DNA of 64,000 nucleotides from Planctomycetia bacterium (lineage in GTDB: Bacteria; Planctomycetota; Planctomycetia; Pirellulales; JACPPG01): the NCBI GenBank assembly GCA_016191115.1, contig JACPPG010000015.1:83802-147801 (forward strand), written 5' to 3'. Below the pieces are notes generated by a model that saw nothing but the letters and a program-made list of their open reading frames with translations, did not search any database and was not told the origin of the DNA. The translations under genes were made by a program, and so were the position numbers. This document shows, piece after piece, positions 44,763 to 55,070 of this stretch. The stretch's first letter is position 1. Each line of letters opens with the position of its first letter.

Positions 44763-45593
44763 CTATGGTCGATCGAAGTCCTCGGGGAGGATACCGTTTT
44801 GCACAAAGAATTGCTTCATCTGCTTGTACTGATTGAGTTGCTGCTGTATCGATTGCCATTGGCGATCGTCGAAGATCGGCTTCACCTTGTCCTGGGGCAC
44901 CTTGGCAAGCTGATACATGATGACGTAGTAATCGTACTGGCCGAAGACGTGCGGCGGACTGGTGTTCGCGAGCACGACGTCGAAGAGCGCCTTGCGCTGG
45001 TCGCTGCGCAGGGCGACGGCGTTGTCCAACGTGGTCAGCGCCGCTTCGATGCTCGCGCGATAGCGGAAGCGCCGGCGTTCCTCTTGGACGCCCTGATACT
45101 TGGCGTCCTGCTCGGAATTGAGCGTTTTGCGCAGCGTCTTACCGAAAAACGACGTCTCGCCGAACAGCCCCTTGGCCTGCTTCATCTGCAGGGGCTGAAT
45201 CTCTTGCCAGATATTGTTGAAGGCCATCCGGTCGTTCTTGGCCACCATGAACTTCTGACGCGTTTGCTCGACTTCCTCGAAGAAGCGCTTGATGTCGCCG
45301 TTCGCGGCCAGCGACAACTTCTGCTTTTGATCGTCCGTGAGGCCGCAGACCCGATCCAGCTCGTCGATCTGCAGCTTGAGCCGGGCCTTGATCCGGTCCT
45401 GGGCGGTCTGCGCGTTGCCAGCGCCTTGGAAAAGCCATTGATCGAAGTTCGAATCGTCGATGGCAAAACCGATGTCGACGGCGGCGGCGTCGGGCGGCGG
45501 CTCCTCGTCGTCGGGCGCGGCCGCGGCGATCGCCGGCCCCAAGAGCAGGACCACAAGCGCTGCGGCGCGGAGCTGGCACATCACGATGTTCAT
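44763..45593 (-). CDS. Secreted protein of unknown function, LTXXQ-like helical
   Basis: 276 aa. The signal peptide ends near IAAAA, then an acidic stretch. The rest is helical and charged: VCGLTDDQKQKLSLAANGDI resembles the turn seen in helical CpxP/LTXXQ-like proteins. No catalytic motif. It starts directly after the stop of the next upstream gene (no gap), so the two are co-translated and perhaps partner proteins. Confidence 0.75.
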   Translation of the reverse strand: MNIVMCQLRAAALVVLLLGPAIAAAAPDDEEPPPDAAAVDIGFAIDDSNFDQWLFQGAGNAQTAQDRIKARLKLQIDELDRVCGLTDDQKQKLSLAANGDIKRFFEEVEQTRQKFMVAKNDRMAFNNIWQEIQPLQMKQAKGLFGETSFFGKTLRKTLNSEQDAKYQGVQEERRRFRYRASIEAALTTLDNAVALRSDQRKALFDVVLANTSPPHVFGQYDYYVIMYQLAKVPQDKVKPIFDDRQWQSIQQQLNQYKQMKQFFVQNGILPEDFDRP

Positions 45594-46592
45594 CTAGTTG
45601 GCTCGAAGGATCACGCCGCCGTTGAAAATGACGCCGTTTACCGCCGCTGCCTTGGCCTGCTCGGGCTCATCGCCCCACCACCCGTCGTTCTCTTCGGCGA
45701 CGGCCCAGCCACCCCCGCTGTAGCCGAAGGCGACCTTTTGCAAGCCGTTCCAAACCGACTTCTGCTCTCCGGTCAGATGGGGAACCACGGCCTTGTCGGG
45801 AATCATGGGAAAGTACTGGTCGCCGTAGCCGGCCATCAGCCATTGCTCCCAGGCGTCCTGCCAGTTGGCCGCGATCGAGGCCGTGATCTCCTCGCGTTGC
45901 TCGGCGGTCAGAAACAGCGTCCCGTCCAGTCGCGAGACGAACGCCAGCACCGCGGCATGCTTGCGGTTCTCGGCGCGTTTGGTCGTCTCGTCGATGTAAC
46001 GAGTGAACTCCTCCGGCGGAAGCGCCTCCTTGAGCGCCGGCAAAAGCGCGTCGTGAATGATCTTGGGTGGATACGGCTGTGCGGCGCTCGCGGCGTTGGC
46101 CGCGCGGCGCCGGCCCTGCTGCATGTCGACAAATTGCTTGGCCGCCTCTTTCAACCCCGCCTCGCCGGCGGCCTTGACCTGGGGACGTTTCTCCTTGGGC
46201 ACCTCGCACAAGTGGCGAATGAAGGCCAACTCCGCGGACAGCGCAGGCCGGAATTGGGCCTGGAACTGCTGCAGCAGCGCATCGTTCTGGGCAGCCGCGT
46301 TGAGTGGAACGGCCGCGGCGGCCGGCGCCGCGACGGCCTGCTTCTTCGCCGCCTTCGCCTTCTTAGCCTTCTCTTCGGCGGCTTTGGCCGCGGCCTGTTT
46401 CTTCTTGGCGTCCTGCTGTTGTTTGTCGTCCTTGTCTTTAGTCGCCGCCACTGGCCGTGGCGCCGCAAGCGCCTGGAATGCGTTGGCGTCGTTTGCCTTC
46501 TTGGCATTATCGTCGGCCCGCGCGACGCCGGCGCAGAGACAAACACTGGCAAGCGCGATCGCCATCGTTCGGCTATGGTGCAGCTTCTTCAT
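45594..46592 (-). CDS. Secreted Lys/Ala-rich helical protein of unknown function
   Basis: 332 aa. The signal peptide ends near GVARA. Residues about 45-95 are a Lys/Ala/Gln-rich coiled coil (QQDAKKKQAAAKAAEEKAKK). The C-terminal half has FLTAEQREEITASIAANWQD, similar in style to the downstream partner. Encoded between the DUF4175-like gene (17-nt gap) and that partner (no gap). Function unknown. Confidence 0.75.
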   Translation of the reverse strand: MKKLHHSRTMAIALASVCLCAGVARADDNAKKANDANAFQALAAPRPVAATKDKDDKQQQDAKKKQAAAKAAEEKAKKAKAAKKQAVAAPAAAAVPLNAAAQNDALLQQFQAQFRPALSAELAFIRHLCEVPKEKRPQVKAAGEAGLKEAAKQFVDMQQGRRRAANAASAAQPYPPKIIHDALLPALKEALPPEEFTRYIDETTKRAENRKHAAVLAFVSRLDGTLFLTAEQREEITASIAANWQDAWEQWLMAGYGDQYFPMIPDKAVVPHLTGEQKSVWNGLQKVAFGYSGGGWAVAEENDGWWGDEPEQAKAAAVNGVIFNGGVILRAN

Positions 46593-46609
46593 CGTGCGTT
46601 CCAGTTAGA

Positions 46610-49600
46610 TCAGTTGGTACCGCGTTCCAGCCGGCTGAAATACTCGTCCAGGCCGGCGCGGAATTCCTCGGGCAATGTGCTACCGGTTTCGCCGGTGGTC
46701 TGCGACACGCCGCGATCCTCGCGGACTTCCTTATCGTTGAGGCCCGATCCGACGAGCGCGAGCGCCGCGTCGCTGGTGGTGCCGCTGCCGCCGCCACCGG
46801 GCGAGGAGCCGCCGCCACCGCCGCCGCGCGGATTGATGCGCTTCGACTGCAGCAATAGCTCGATCGCTTCGGTCTCGGCCGCGATCGCTTGCGAGCCCGT
46901 GTCCGGCCGGCCCAGGATGTCGGCCGCCTCATCCATCACCATCTCCACGCGCCCCAAAAGCGCGATCTCCTTGGCGAAGTCCTCTTCGCCGTCGGGCAGC
47001 TCGCGGATGCGGACCGTGAGCTTGTCGACGCGCTCGGACAATCCCTCTTGCGTCTCGCGCAATCCGCCGGCGCGCTCGCCGTACTCTTCGGTGGGCAAAG
47101 CCGCGCGGGCCTGCTCGGCCACGCGCGTCTCCTCGCGCAAGTTGACTTCCGCTTCCAGAATCTTCATCGCCTCGAGCACAATCGACGGCGGCAAGCTCCC
47201 CTTCGATTTGCACCCCGGACATTTGCCCTGGCAAGCCGGATCCACCAGGTCGTCCGCCCAGCGGTCGAACGTGTCGGACCAAAACTCGCACTGGGCGATC
47301 GACATGCCGGTCTCGACGCGGACGTCATCGGACAGTTGCCGCAAGCTGCCCACCGCGTCCTGCTCGCGCATTTCATCCAGCACGGTCTTGAAGCGCTGGA
47401 AGCGCCGCCGCTCGAAATACGATTGCATGTCGTCCATGATCGTGGAGACGTTCAGGCTGCTTTTGGCCTCGACGCCGGCCAGCTCCGTCAGCGCCTCGGC
47501 CTGTGGAGCAGACACTTTGCCGTGCTGGCCGAACGCGCTATTGACCTGATCGATGATCTTTCCGGCGACGACGTACTGCTGGCGGGCCGCCGCCTTGAGC
47601 CGTTTCACGAGCGTGCTGCCTTCCAGGTTGGCCAGCACCTTGTTGAGCTCGTCGGCAATCTTCTCGAACTCAGCGAGCAAATCCTGCTGGGCTTTCACGG
47701 CTTCGTCGAGCTTCTCAGCGGCCGGCGTAGGCGATTGCTTTTTATTGGGGCCCGAGCTGGCGATCGTCGTCACCGGCAAGCGGAGTTTCGGTTGCGAGGC
47801 GTTCTTATTCGCCTCCTGCGGCTCGCCGTCCTCCTTCTTCGGCTGCTGCGACGATTCGGCATCAACGACCCGCGGCACGGCGGGCTTCGGCTTGCTATCG
47901 CCCGGCTTGGCCGGCGTCCCGCCCGCATCGCGGACCTGGCCCGCCATCGGCGTGGGTTTCGTCGGTGCGTTGGCCGCGATGCCGGGCGCCTGCGACGACT
48001 CCTTCAGCAGGTCGGCCACGGTGGGCATACGATTGGCCGAGATATCTTTGAGGATCTGCAGCATTTCGGCCCACTTCTCCAGATGGCCGACGCCGAATTC
48101 GGGATTCCGCATGGCCTGCCGCACCAGCTCCTCGCCGCCGCTCACCAGACCGGTCAGGCGGCGCCCGTTGGCCCGCTCGGCGGTCGATTGCGCCTCGATC
48201 TGCCGCCGCGTCTCCGGCCGATCGAGCTCCTCGGGCGAGAGCATCCGCAGTTGCTGATTCGTGTGGTGCAGTTGCATCTCGCGGTCGCGCACTTCGAGCG
48301 ACTGCCGATGCCATTTGCTCAATTGCTCGGTGATCCAGATGTAATGCTGTTCGGCCGTGAGCACGTACAAGAGGTACGTCGGCGAATAGACGCGGGCCCG
48401 GCCCGGCAAATAGTCCTCGGCGAAGATGCGGACGTTCAACGGTTGGGCTTCGATCCCCAGGGTCTGCGCGCAAAATGTGCCGGCCAGCTCCAGCGTTTCC
48501 TTGTCGGCGGCGCCGGCCGAAAGCACGCGCTCTCCCTGGGCGGGCTTGGCGACCGCCCCCGCGTCGATGCCGCGCCATTCGACCCCCACCACCTTGACGC
48601 CAAAATCGTCCTGGGCGCGGACCTTGAAGGCCAGCGTCTCCGAATCGAGCACGACCCGCTGCCGCGGCAGGTCTTCGATCGCCAGCGACGGCGCCTCGTC
48701 CTCGCGGGCGGTGATGGAAATCACGAACGGCTCCTGCCCCGCCAGGCCGAATTCGTCCTTCCACTCGAAGGCCAGCTTGCGCGAGGCGTCGATCTTGGCG
48801 GGCGCACTCGACACGAGCGCGCCAGCAGGCGTCGCGGGCTGGCCGTCCACCGCCGCGCTCGACAACTCCCGGTTGGCCGTGGCCGTGAACGCCGCCACGC
48901 TGCCTGAGACCAGCGAAATCGTGCCGCCACGCACGTCCTTGTGAAGGGGCCGCGGGCGCTTTAGATATTCCGGCAACTGAACGTCGGCCGCCACGCCGGA
49001 CAATTCGGGGCGGAGCATCGGCTCGACGTGTACGCGCTGCCGCGCGTCGCCGATGCGAAGCCGCAGCCATGCGGCGTCGATCTGCGGCGGCAGGGCATAG
49101 TCGTAGTGTCCGTCCTGAAGCGCCGCGGTCACGGGCACCTGACTGCCGAGTTGCCCGCTGCCGGTCGCCGGCTGCCAGCGCGATTCGTCGAGCAGGTGGA
49201 CCGTAATCGCGACCGGCTCTCCGTGGGCCACGACCAACCGGTCGGGAAGCTGCTCGACGGCCGTAAACGTGTACCGCGGAATTGGCCTCCAGGGGGCGAT
49301 GAAGCGCTGCCAGGCGTTGGTCGCCGCGGAGGGAAATAGCGCCGCGAGCGTCACCGCCACGGCCGCCGGCGCGGCCAGCATCCACGCCCAGAATCGATGA
49401 CGTGGGTTGGGGACGGCATCGCGGAAGTCACGCCGGCTGGCTTCGTCGGCCACCTGGTGAATCGCCGCTTCGCACAACGCGCGGCTGCGGGCCTGCTCCG
49501 ATTCGCTCCGCACCAGCTCGATAATCCCGAGCATCTGGTCGCCGATGCTTGGATGCGCGCGGCTCAACAGCCGCGCAAGCTGCTCCATCCGCCGATGTCC

Positions 49601-49861
49601 CCACACCCACCGGTGCAGATAGACCGGCACCACCGCGCAGCAGCTTACGGCCACCAGAAAGATGGCCAGGCGGGCCCAGCCCGGCGTGTCCGTCACGCGA
49701 TCGAGCGCGAACACGGCGAGAAATGACAGGATGACGCCCGCGAGCGCGCCGCAGGCGGCTTCGGCCGACTTGATCGCCCACACGCGGCGGCGAAAGTCGT
49801 GCAGTTGCGTCTCCAGCGACGAAGGCAATCGCAATCCGGCATTGGGCTGCAGAACGCTCAT
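46610..49861 (-). CDS. Large DUF4175-like membrane protein with coiled coils
   Basis: 1083 aa. Two helices at about 33-53 and 63-82 and a third at about 158-178, then a beta-rich domain (VATFTA-like segments, ELSGVAADVQLPEYLKRPRP), then long coiled coils from about residue 520 (EQLSKWHRQSLEVRDREMQL) and low-complexity Pro/Lys and Gly-rich stretches near the end. The layout matches DUF4175-like proteins of planctomycetes encoded with MoxR/BatA genes. It probably spans the membrane with a large outer part; no enzyme motif. Confidence 0.75.
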   Translation of the reverse strand: MSVLQPNAGLRLPSSLETQLHDFRRRVWAIKSAEAACGALAGVILSFLAVFALDRVTDTPGWARLAIFLVAVSCCAVVPVYLHRWVWGHRRMEQLARLLSRAHPSIGDQMLGIIELVRSESEQARSRALCEAAIHQVADEASRRDFRDAVPNPRHRFWAWMLAAPAAVAVTLAALFPSAATNAWQRFIAPWRPIPRYTFTAVEQLPDRLVVAHGEPVAITVHLLDESRWQPATGSGQLGSQVPVTAALQDGHYDYALPPQIDAAWLRLRIGDARQRVHVEPMLRPELSGVAADVQLPEYLKRPRPLHKDVRGGTISLVSGSVAAFTATANRELSSAAVDGQPATPAGALVSSAPAKIDASRKLAFEWKDEFGLAGQEPFVISITAREDEAPSLAIEDLPRQRVVLDSETLAFKVRAQDDFGVKVVGVEWRGIDAGAVAKPAQGERVLSAGAADKETLELAGTFCAQTLGIEAQPLNVRIFAEDYLPGRARVYSPTYLLYVLTAEQHYIWITEQLSKWHRQSLEVRDREMQLHHTNQQLRMLSPEELDRPETRRQIEAQSTAERANGRRLTGLVSGGEELVRQAMRNPEFGVGHLEKWAEMLQILKDISANRMPTVADLLKESSQAPGIAANAPTKPTPMAGQVRDAGGTPAKPGDSKPKPAVPRVVDAESSQQPKKEDGEPQEANKNASQPKLRLPVTTIASSGPNKKQSPTPAAEKLDEAVKAQQDLLAEFEKIADELNKVLANLEGSTLVKRLKAAARQQYVVAGKIIDQVNSAFGQHGKVSAPQAEALTELAGVEAKSSLNVSTIMDDMQSYFERRRFQRFKTVLDEMREQDAVGSLRQLSDDVRVETGMSIAQCEFWSDTFDRWADDLVDPACQGKCPGCKSKGSLPPSIVLEAMKILEAEVNLREETRVAEQARAALPTEEYGERAGGLRETQEGLSERVDKLTVRIRELPDGEEDFAKEIALLGRVEMVMDEAADILGRPDTGSQAIAAETEAIELLLQSKRINPRGGGGGGSSPGGGGSGTTSDAALALVGSGLNDKEVREDRGVSQTTGETGSTLPEEFRAGLDEYFSRLERGTN

Positions 49862-49934
49862 CGGGTGTCCCTTTCAATCCTGCGGGAACCGTATTTCGTT
49901 AAAACGCGACGTCGACGCTTCCCCCTCACCCCGG

Positions 49935-49957
49935 CCCTCTCCCGCCAGGGGAGAGGG
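49935..49957. terminator. Short hairpin between VWA and DUF4175-like genes
   Basis: CCCTCTCCC, a five-base loop, GGGAGAGGG. This 'CACCCCGGCCCTCTCCC' hairpin type is widespread in many genomes as an intergenic repeat. No U-run follows on the minus strand, so it may be a pause or stability element rather than a terminator. Confidence 0.5.
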
Positions 49958-49966
49958 CGTTTCTTG

Positions 49967-52168
49967 TTAGATCAAGCCAATGACCTTTCGTCCTACCCAA
50001 AACACACCCAGCAACGCCACAAGCGCCCCCATCACCGCCGGGTGACACCAAAGCTGCACGCGCCGCACCGACGGAGGCGCCTCAGGCAAGGCGGCCAGCG
50101 ACTGCAGCACTTGTTCCAGCCGATTCGTCGCGATCACCTGGCCGCGCGTCACCCGCGCGATCTCCTCGAGCACTTCCGGGCGGGCCGCCCGGCCGATCCG
50201 TTCGACATCGCCCCCCTGTACGAAAAACGACGTCTCCAGGGTCGCACCGGTCTGCTTGCACGACAGGGTGACTTCGTGCCGGCCGGGCTCTTCGGCCGTG
50301 AAGCGGCCGGCGAACGCGCCCCATTCATCACCCGAAGAGGTGAACCGCACCGTCTCGGCCTTGCCGGAGGGGGCGACAACGCGCGCGGTGACGTCGCCAG
50401 CCGGTAGCGGCTCGCCGCTACGTTCCATGACGTTGGCCGACAGGGCGACCGTCTGCCTGACCTGCGGCTGCTCGGGAGAGTAGTACATCCGCATGGTCTC
50501 GCCCTTCGCCATGTTCCGCTGATACGCCATCCAGCGTACCACCTGGCCCCAAAAACGATAGTGATATTTGTCCTCGACCCCCTTCCGCCACCGCCACGCC
50601 CCGTCGGTCCCCATGAACAAGACCTTGCCGGCCCCGAACGTTCGCGTCGCCAAAAGCGGTAAACGGCCGAATTCATTTGACACGTCCTTGTGGACGCACA
50701 GCACCTCCGCCCCGGCTTTGGCTCGCAACGCCGCCGCATACCACTGGAATCCGGGCAGCCCTTCCCAGACCTCGATATTGTCTTCCTGCGTGTCCGCCAG
50801 CTTCGTCAGCAAGCTGCGGCGGCCGAGCTCCGTCAGCTCGAAATGGCTGGGCGTCCGCGAACCCCAGCCGCTGGCTTGTGCCGGGTCGAGCATCACCGGG
50901 CACAGGTCGCCCAGTTCCGTATCCAGTAGCGACAGTTGCCGTCCCTGCCAGCCCGGCATGAACACCAGTCCGCTGGCCTGATGCTCGATCAGTCCCTTGA
51001 GTAGGCGGCAATCCTCGGGCGAAAGTTGGCCATCTTCGACGCCGACGTCCCCCAGGAAGACCACGTCGAATTTCGACAGCTCATCGAGCCCCTTGGGGAA
51101 CTGTTTGATGTAGTCCTTGTTGCCGCCGCCCCCCTTGGCCAGGCCCGGATGAAACAGCAGGCACGACAGATCTACTCCGGGATCGCGCGACAAGGCGTTG
51201 CGCAGGTAGCGGTATTCCCACCGCGGCACGGACTCGACCACCAGCACGCGCAGCTTCTCTTCGCGAATGGCGATCGGCGTCGACAGCCGGTTGTTGTCCG
51301 CAAGCAGCTCCTCGGGGTGTTTGGGGACGTCGAGCGTGAGCGTGTAGTCGCCGGTTGCTTTCGGCTTCCACACGATCCATTCGGTCGTGCGGCCCATGGG
51401 CGCGATGCGGACATCCTTACTGATCGGGTCGCCGTCGGACGTGGTCAGCGTCACTGTAGTGACGTACTCACGCGGTAGAGTGCTCTCGATCGTGAACGGC
51501 ACGCGGACCGATTTGCCCGTGATGCCGAACGTCGGCGAATCGAGACTCAATAGTTCCACGTCCGGCAAGCGCGACGAACTCCCGGCCGGCACCACGAACA
51601 CGGGAATCTCCTTCAATCGCAAGGCCGAGGCGGCCTGGACAGGCGGATCGCCTTCGTTCCAGTCGCCGTCCGAAGCCAGCACGATGCCGCGCAGGTTCTT
51701 GAACCGCTGCGGCGCCTCGGCCAGCGGCTGGTGCAGGTTGGTTCCATGCCCCGCCTCGGCCGGCGAAAAGGGCTGAATCTGCACGGCCAGTCGCTCGTCG
51801 AGCGACCTCCAGAACGTGCTCTCGGTCAAAGGCGCGATCGCTTCCCGCCGCGAGGCGAGGGCTGCCGCCGAGGACGCTTCGCCTGCCGCCACGTCGCGCG
51901 TGTCCATGCTCGGCGAGCTGTCGCACAGCACGGCGATCGACGGCTTCTCTTGCGGCCGGTACTCCTCGACCCACTCGGGCTGATTCAACAGTAGCGCCGC
52001 GAGCGCGACGGCGGCCAGCCGCACCAGTTCCAGCACGCCGTAGTCCCGCCGATAGCCGCTGCGCCGCCACGCGACGAAGCACAGGCCGGCCGTGCCGATC
52101 ACGACCACAAGCGACGCCGTGACCGACCACGGCACCCACAGGAACGTCAGTGAGTGGGCCGTGCTCAT
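49967..52168 (-). CDS. VWA/glutamine amidotransferase-like membrane protein
   Basis: 733 aa from the ATG overlapping the BatA gene stop (ATGA); the ORF-track form is 231 codons too long. Two N-terminal helices (about 8-30 and 42-60). A VWA-type domain with MIDAS motif CDSSPSMD follows, then a class I amidotransferase-like segment without an obvious catalytic Cys (DVVFLGDVGVEDGQLSPEDC, HQASGLVFMPGWQG). One helix lies near the C-terminus. Proteins of this kind sit with BatA in aerotolerance-type clusters; the role is probably in envelope complex assembly, by inference. Confidence 0.82.
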   Translation of the reverse strand: MSTAHSLTFLWVPWSVTASLVVVIGTAGLCFVAWRRSGYRRDYGVLELVRLAAVALAALLLNQPEWVEEYRPQEKPSIAVLCDSSPSMDTRDVAAGEASSAAALASRREAIAPLTESTFWRSLDERLAVQIQPFSPAEAGHGTNLHQPLAEAPQRFKNLRGIVLASDGDWNEGDPPVQAASALRLKEIPVFVVPAGSSSRLPDVELLSLDSPTFGITGKSVRVPFTIESTLPREYVTTVTLTTSDGDPISKDVRIAPMGRTTEWIVWKPKATGDYTLTLDVPKHPEELLADNNRLSTPIAIREEKLRVLVVESVPRWEYRYLRNALSRDPGVDLSCLLFHPGLAKGGGGNKDYIKQFPKGLDELSKFDVVFLGDVGVEDGQLSPEDCRLLKGLIEHQASGLVFMPGWQGRQLSLLDTELGDLCPVMLDPAQASGWGSRTPSHFELTELGRRSLLTKLADTQEDNIEVWEGLPGFQWYAAALRAKAGAEVLCVHKDVSNEFGRLPLLATRTFGAGKVLFMGTDGAWRWRKGVEDKYHYRFWGQVVRWMAYQRNMAKGETMRMYYSPEQPQVRQTVALSANVMERSGEPLPAGDVTARVVAPSGKAETVRFTSSGDEWGAFAGRFTAEEPGRHEVTLSCKQTGATLETSFFVQGGDVERIGRAARPEVLEEIARVTRGQVIATNRLEQVLQSLAALPEAPPSVRRVQLWCHPAVMGALVALLGVFWVGRKVIGLI

Positions 52169-54147
52169 GAGGTCGCTCCCGCGGCGCGGGCCGCCTTGGG
52201 CAGACACAGCACGGCTTCCAGCACAAGCGCGATCAACATCGTCGCCAGGAATATCCGCCAGATTTCCTGGATCAACGACCGCAGGTTGCCCGCCGCATCG
52301 TCGACGCGGGCAAAGTTGAGATCGTGAAATAGCTCGGCGACGCGGGCGTCGGCCACGACGCTGGCGCCGTCTTCGGCGGCCGGTCGATTGACGGCCAGCA
52401 GGCGATCGCCAGCCGTGTACACGCCGCGATGAAACGAGGCCTCGGTCGACAATCCCTGGTCCCCCTCGGTGACCGCGTTCCACGGCGTGGGGATGTCGCC
52501 GTCCGGTTCGCCGGCATCCAACTGGCGCGCCTTGCCCAGCACGGCCGAGCCCGCGGCCAACGCCCGCTGCACGAAGGCGTACAGCACGACGCCGCTCGTG
52601 GCCAGGGTCGAATCGGCCGGCGCCGGCGTGGTCGCCCAAAAATAGACCCCGCCGCGCTTGGTGGGGACGCGGGCCAATAGCGGCCCGCCCCCGCGCAACG
52701 TCGCCAACGGCGTGAATTCGCCTTTCATGCCGCAGTGCCCGCCGATTTCCAGTTGGCCTACGGGAAGTGCCGCGCCGCTGAGCGTCCGAGAGAGCATATC
52801 TTCGTCGCTGCGCCACGTCTCGACCGCGACGTGCTCGTTGCCGGTGACCCACGTCTGCCACTGCACACCGAACAATTCTTCATCGCCCGGGTTTCGCGGC
52901 GGGAAGAACGCTACGACGCCGCCACGGTCCACGAACGACTGGACCAATTCCGCGTCGGCGCCCGTCGGCAACGGCGCCTGCCACAGCAGGAGCGCGATCT
53001 GGTCCCATTCGACCGACGATAGTTGGTCCTCCGTGACGACCTCGGCCGAGCACTGAAACGCCGGATCGGGAGCCACGTCGGCGGCAAGTTGCAACGGGCG
53101 CTGCGCCTGCGCGTCTTCCGCGACGACGATCGTGCGGCGCGGCGGCGGATTGTCGAACACAAAGTAGAAGTCGTCGTCGGCCGGGTTCGCGTCCGCCGGG
53201 ATCGACACGCGTCCCCACCCGCGCTCGCGGGAGCGCTCGATCGGGATCTGGTGATTCTTGAGCTCCGTTTTCGATCCGACGAGCTCGACGTTCACGACGG
53301 AACGGGCCCCCTCGATGTCGAATTGCACCGGCAGGCTGATCTTCTCCTCGCTGTCGCCTTCGCGCGACAGGCTGAGCGAGACCAATAGCTCGGCGCCGTC
53401 GCTGGTGGCCTGCCGGCGAACGTCGGTGACGCGGACCGCGATGTTCGAGGTCGCGGCCTGCGGGTAGGCCAGCAGGTGAATGCGCGCCCCTTGCGGCAAT
53501 TCGAGAAACGCTTCGCGCAACGTGGCCCACCGGCCGCTCTCCGCATCCCAATCGTTGGCGCGCAGGTCCGAGCAGATCCATATCTCGGTCCGGCCAGGCC
53601 GGTTGCGGCGGATATAGTCGTGCGCCGCGCGGAGCATGGCCGGCAAATCGGCCGCGGCGCTGGCCGGGCCGGCCGCCGGCAGGTTCAAAAGCGCGGCCGC
53701 CGAGTCCAGCTCGTACGGCTCGTTCATCGCGCTTTCAACGAGCACCCACCGGTCCGAGCCGATCGTCTGCAAGGTCTGCGCGAGCTGCTTGCGGCCGGTC
53801 TCGAGCTTTGATTCGCCCGTGCCGGAACCGCGCTCTTGCATGCTGGGCGAGCGATCCAAGAGGATGATCGTCGTGTCAGCGCGGCCGCCGGCGGCCAGCC
53901 CGAGCCAACCCGAGGCCAGCGGCCGGCTCACCGCGAACACCAGGCCGGCGATCGCCAAAGTGCGGAACAGCATGATCAGCCATTGCCGCAGGCGCGAGTA
54001 GCCGCGCGCCATCCGCCGGGCCGCCAAGAGAAACATCATCGCGGCCCACTGAATCGTCTGGAAACGCCGCTGATTCACCAGGTGGATAATGATCGGTAGC
54101 GCCACAAGCGGCAGACCGGCCAATAACCACGGCTGGAGAAAGCTCAT
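52165..54147 (-). CDS. BatA-domain/VWA membrane protein
   Basis: 660 aa from MSFLQPWLLAGLPLVALPII, the standard BatA N-terminus (two helices with HLVNQRRFQTIQW between them). A VWA domain follows, with LLDRSPSM as its MIDAS. The middle is beta-rich, and a hydrophobic helix (IFLATMLIALVLEAVLCLP) lies near the end. It overlaps both neighbours by 4 nt, so DUF58, BatA and VWA proteins are made together. Likely part of the MoxR-assisted envelope system. Confidence 0.87.
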   Translation of the reverse strand: MSFLQPWLLAGLPLVALPIIIHLVNQRRFQTIQWAAMMFLLAARRMARGYSRLRQWLIMLFRTLAIAGLVFAVSRPLASGWLGLAAGGRADTTIILLDRSPSMQERGSGTGESKLETGRKQLAQTLQTIGSDRWVLVESAMNEPYELDSAAALLNLPAAGPASAAADLPAMLRAAHDYIRRNRPGRTEIWICSDLRANDWDAESGRWATLREAFLELPQGARIHLLAYPQAATSNIAVRVTDVRRQATSDGAELLVSLSLSREGDSEEKISLPVQFDIEGARSVVNVELVGSKTELKNHQIPIERSRERGWGRVSIPADANPADDDFYFVFDNPPPRRTIVVAEDAQAQRPLQLAADVAPDPAFQCSAEVVTEDQLSSVEWDQIALLLWQAPLPTGADAELVQSFVDRGGVVAFFPPRNPGDEELFGVQWQTWVTGNEHVAVETWRSDEDMLSRTLSGAALPVGQLEIGGHCGMKGEFTPLATLRGGGPLLARVPTKRGGVYFWATTPAPADSTLATSGVVLYAFVQRALAAGSAVLGKARQLDAGEPDGDIPTPWNAVTEGDQGLSTEASFHRGVYTAGDRLLAVNRPAAEDGASVVADARVAELFHDLNFARVDDAAGNLRSLIQEIWRIFLATMLIALVLEAVLCLPKAARAAGATS

Positions 54148-55055
54148 CGCAACCCCTTCGATTGTGCGCGGCTCACGAGGAAGCGGATCAGCACCTGCTC
54201 GTAGCTCTGGTCGAGGCTGATCCGCTGGTAGTCGATGGCCGACTCGAGGACGAACCCGCGCAACTGATCCAGGTATTGGTGCAATGCCTTGGTGTAGCGG
54301 TCGCCGATGTCGTTGGGCTCGGCGAAGATCGACGGCCCCCCTTCCATGTCCAGAAACCGCATCGGGCGGCGAAAGTTGAAATCGAGCTCCAGCGGATCGA
54401 GCAGGTGAAACACGGCCACGTCGTGCCGGCGGAACCGCAAGTGCTGGAAGCACTCGTTCAATAGCGCCGGCTCGATAAACAAGTCCGAGAGAATAATCAC
54501 GAGCGCCCGTTGGCGAATCGTCTCGGCCAGCTCGTGCAAGGCCGGCGCAAGCTGCGTTTCCCCCTTCGGCTCGATTTCCTCAAGCAGGTCGAGGACCAGC
54601 CGCAAGTGCGGGGCGTTCCGCCGCGGCGGCAGATTGCGGAGGATGCCGCCGGCGACGCAAGCCAGGCCCACCGCGTCACCTTGCTGGCTGGCAAGATAGC
54701 CCAGCGTGCCCGCGATCCGCCGGGCGTAATCGATCTTGGTGACGCCTTGCGACCCAAAGCCCATCGAGCCGCTGGTGTCGACGACCAGGCAGCAGCGGAG
54801 ATTCGTGTCGGCCTCGAATTCCTTGACGTAGAAGCGGTCGCTCCGGCCGTAGGCCCGCCAGTCAAGCCGTCGCAGGTCGTCGCCCGGGACGTATTTGCGA
54901 TACTCGGCGAATTCGACGCTGGCGCCGCGATGAGGGCTGGCGTGTCGGCCCGACACGCTTCCCTGCATCGGCCGCCGGGCAAAAAGGGGCATCCCCACCA
55001 GGCGCGACAGAACCTGCGCGTCGAGAAACCGGCGAGGGTGGCGGTCCGAAAACAT
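54144..55055 (-). CDS. DUF58 domain protein
   Basis: 303 aa. The DUF58 signature YVPGDDLRRLDWRAYGRSD is followed by a VWA-like domain with VVDTSGSMGF as MIDAS. Cytoplasmic, no helix. DUF58 proteins usually partner MoxR ATPases, encoded here just upstream (245-nt gap filled by a repeat array). Confidence 0.92.
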   Translation of the reverse strand: MFSDRHPRRFLDAQVLSRLVGMPLFARRPMQGSVSGRHASPHRGASVEFAEYRKYVPGDDLRRLDWRAYGRSDRFYVKEFEADTNLRCCLVVDTSGSMGFGSQGVTKIDYARRIAGTLGYLASQQGDAVGLACVAGGILRNLPPRRNAPHLRLVLDLLEEIEPKGETQLAPALHELAETIRQRALVIILSDLFIEPALLNECFQHLRFRRHDVAVFHLLDPLELDFNFRRPMRFLDMEGGPSIFAEPNDIGDRYTKALHQYLDQLRGFVLESAIDYQRISLDQSYEQVLIRFLVSRAQSKGLR

Positions 55056-55070
55056 AGCCCAGCGCCTCGA

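Noticed and set aside
44709-47549. 946-aa plus-strand ORF opposite the secreted-protein genes
   Set aside because: Antisense of three genes with signal peptides and good spacing; Leu/Arg-rich shadow composition.
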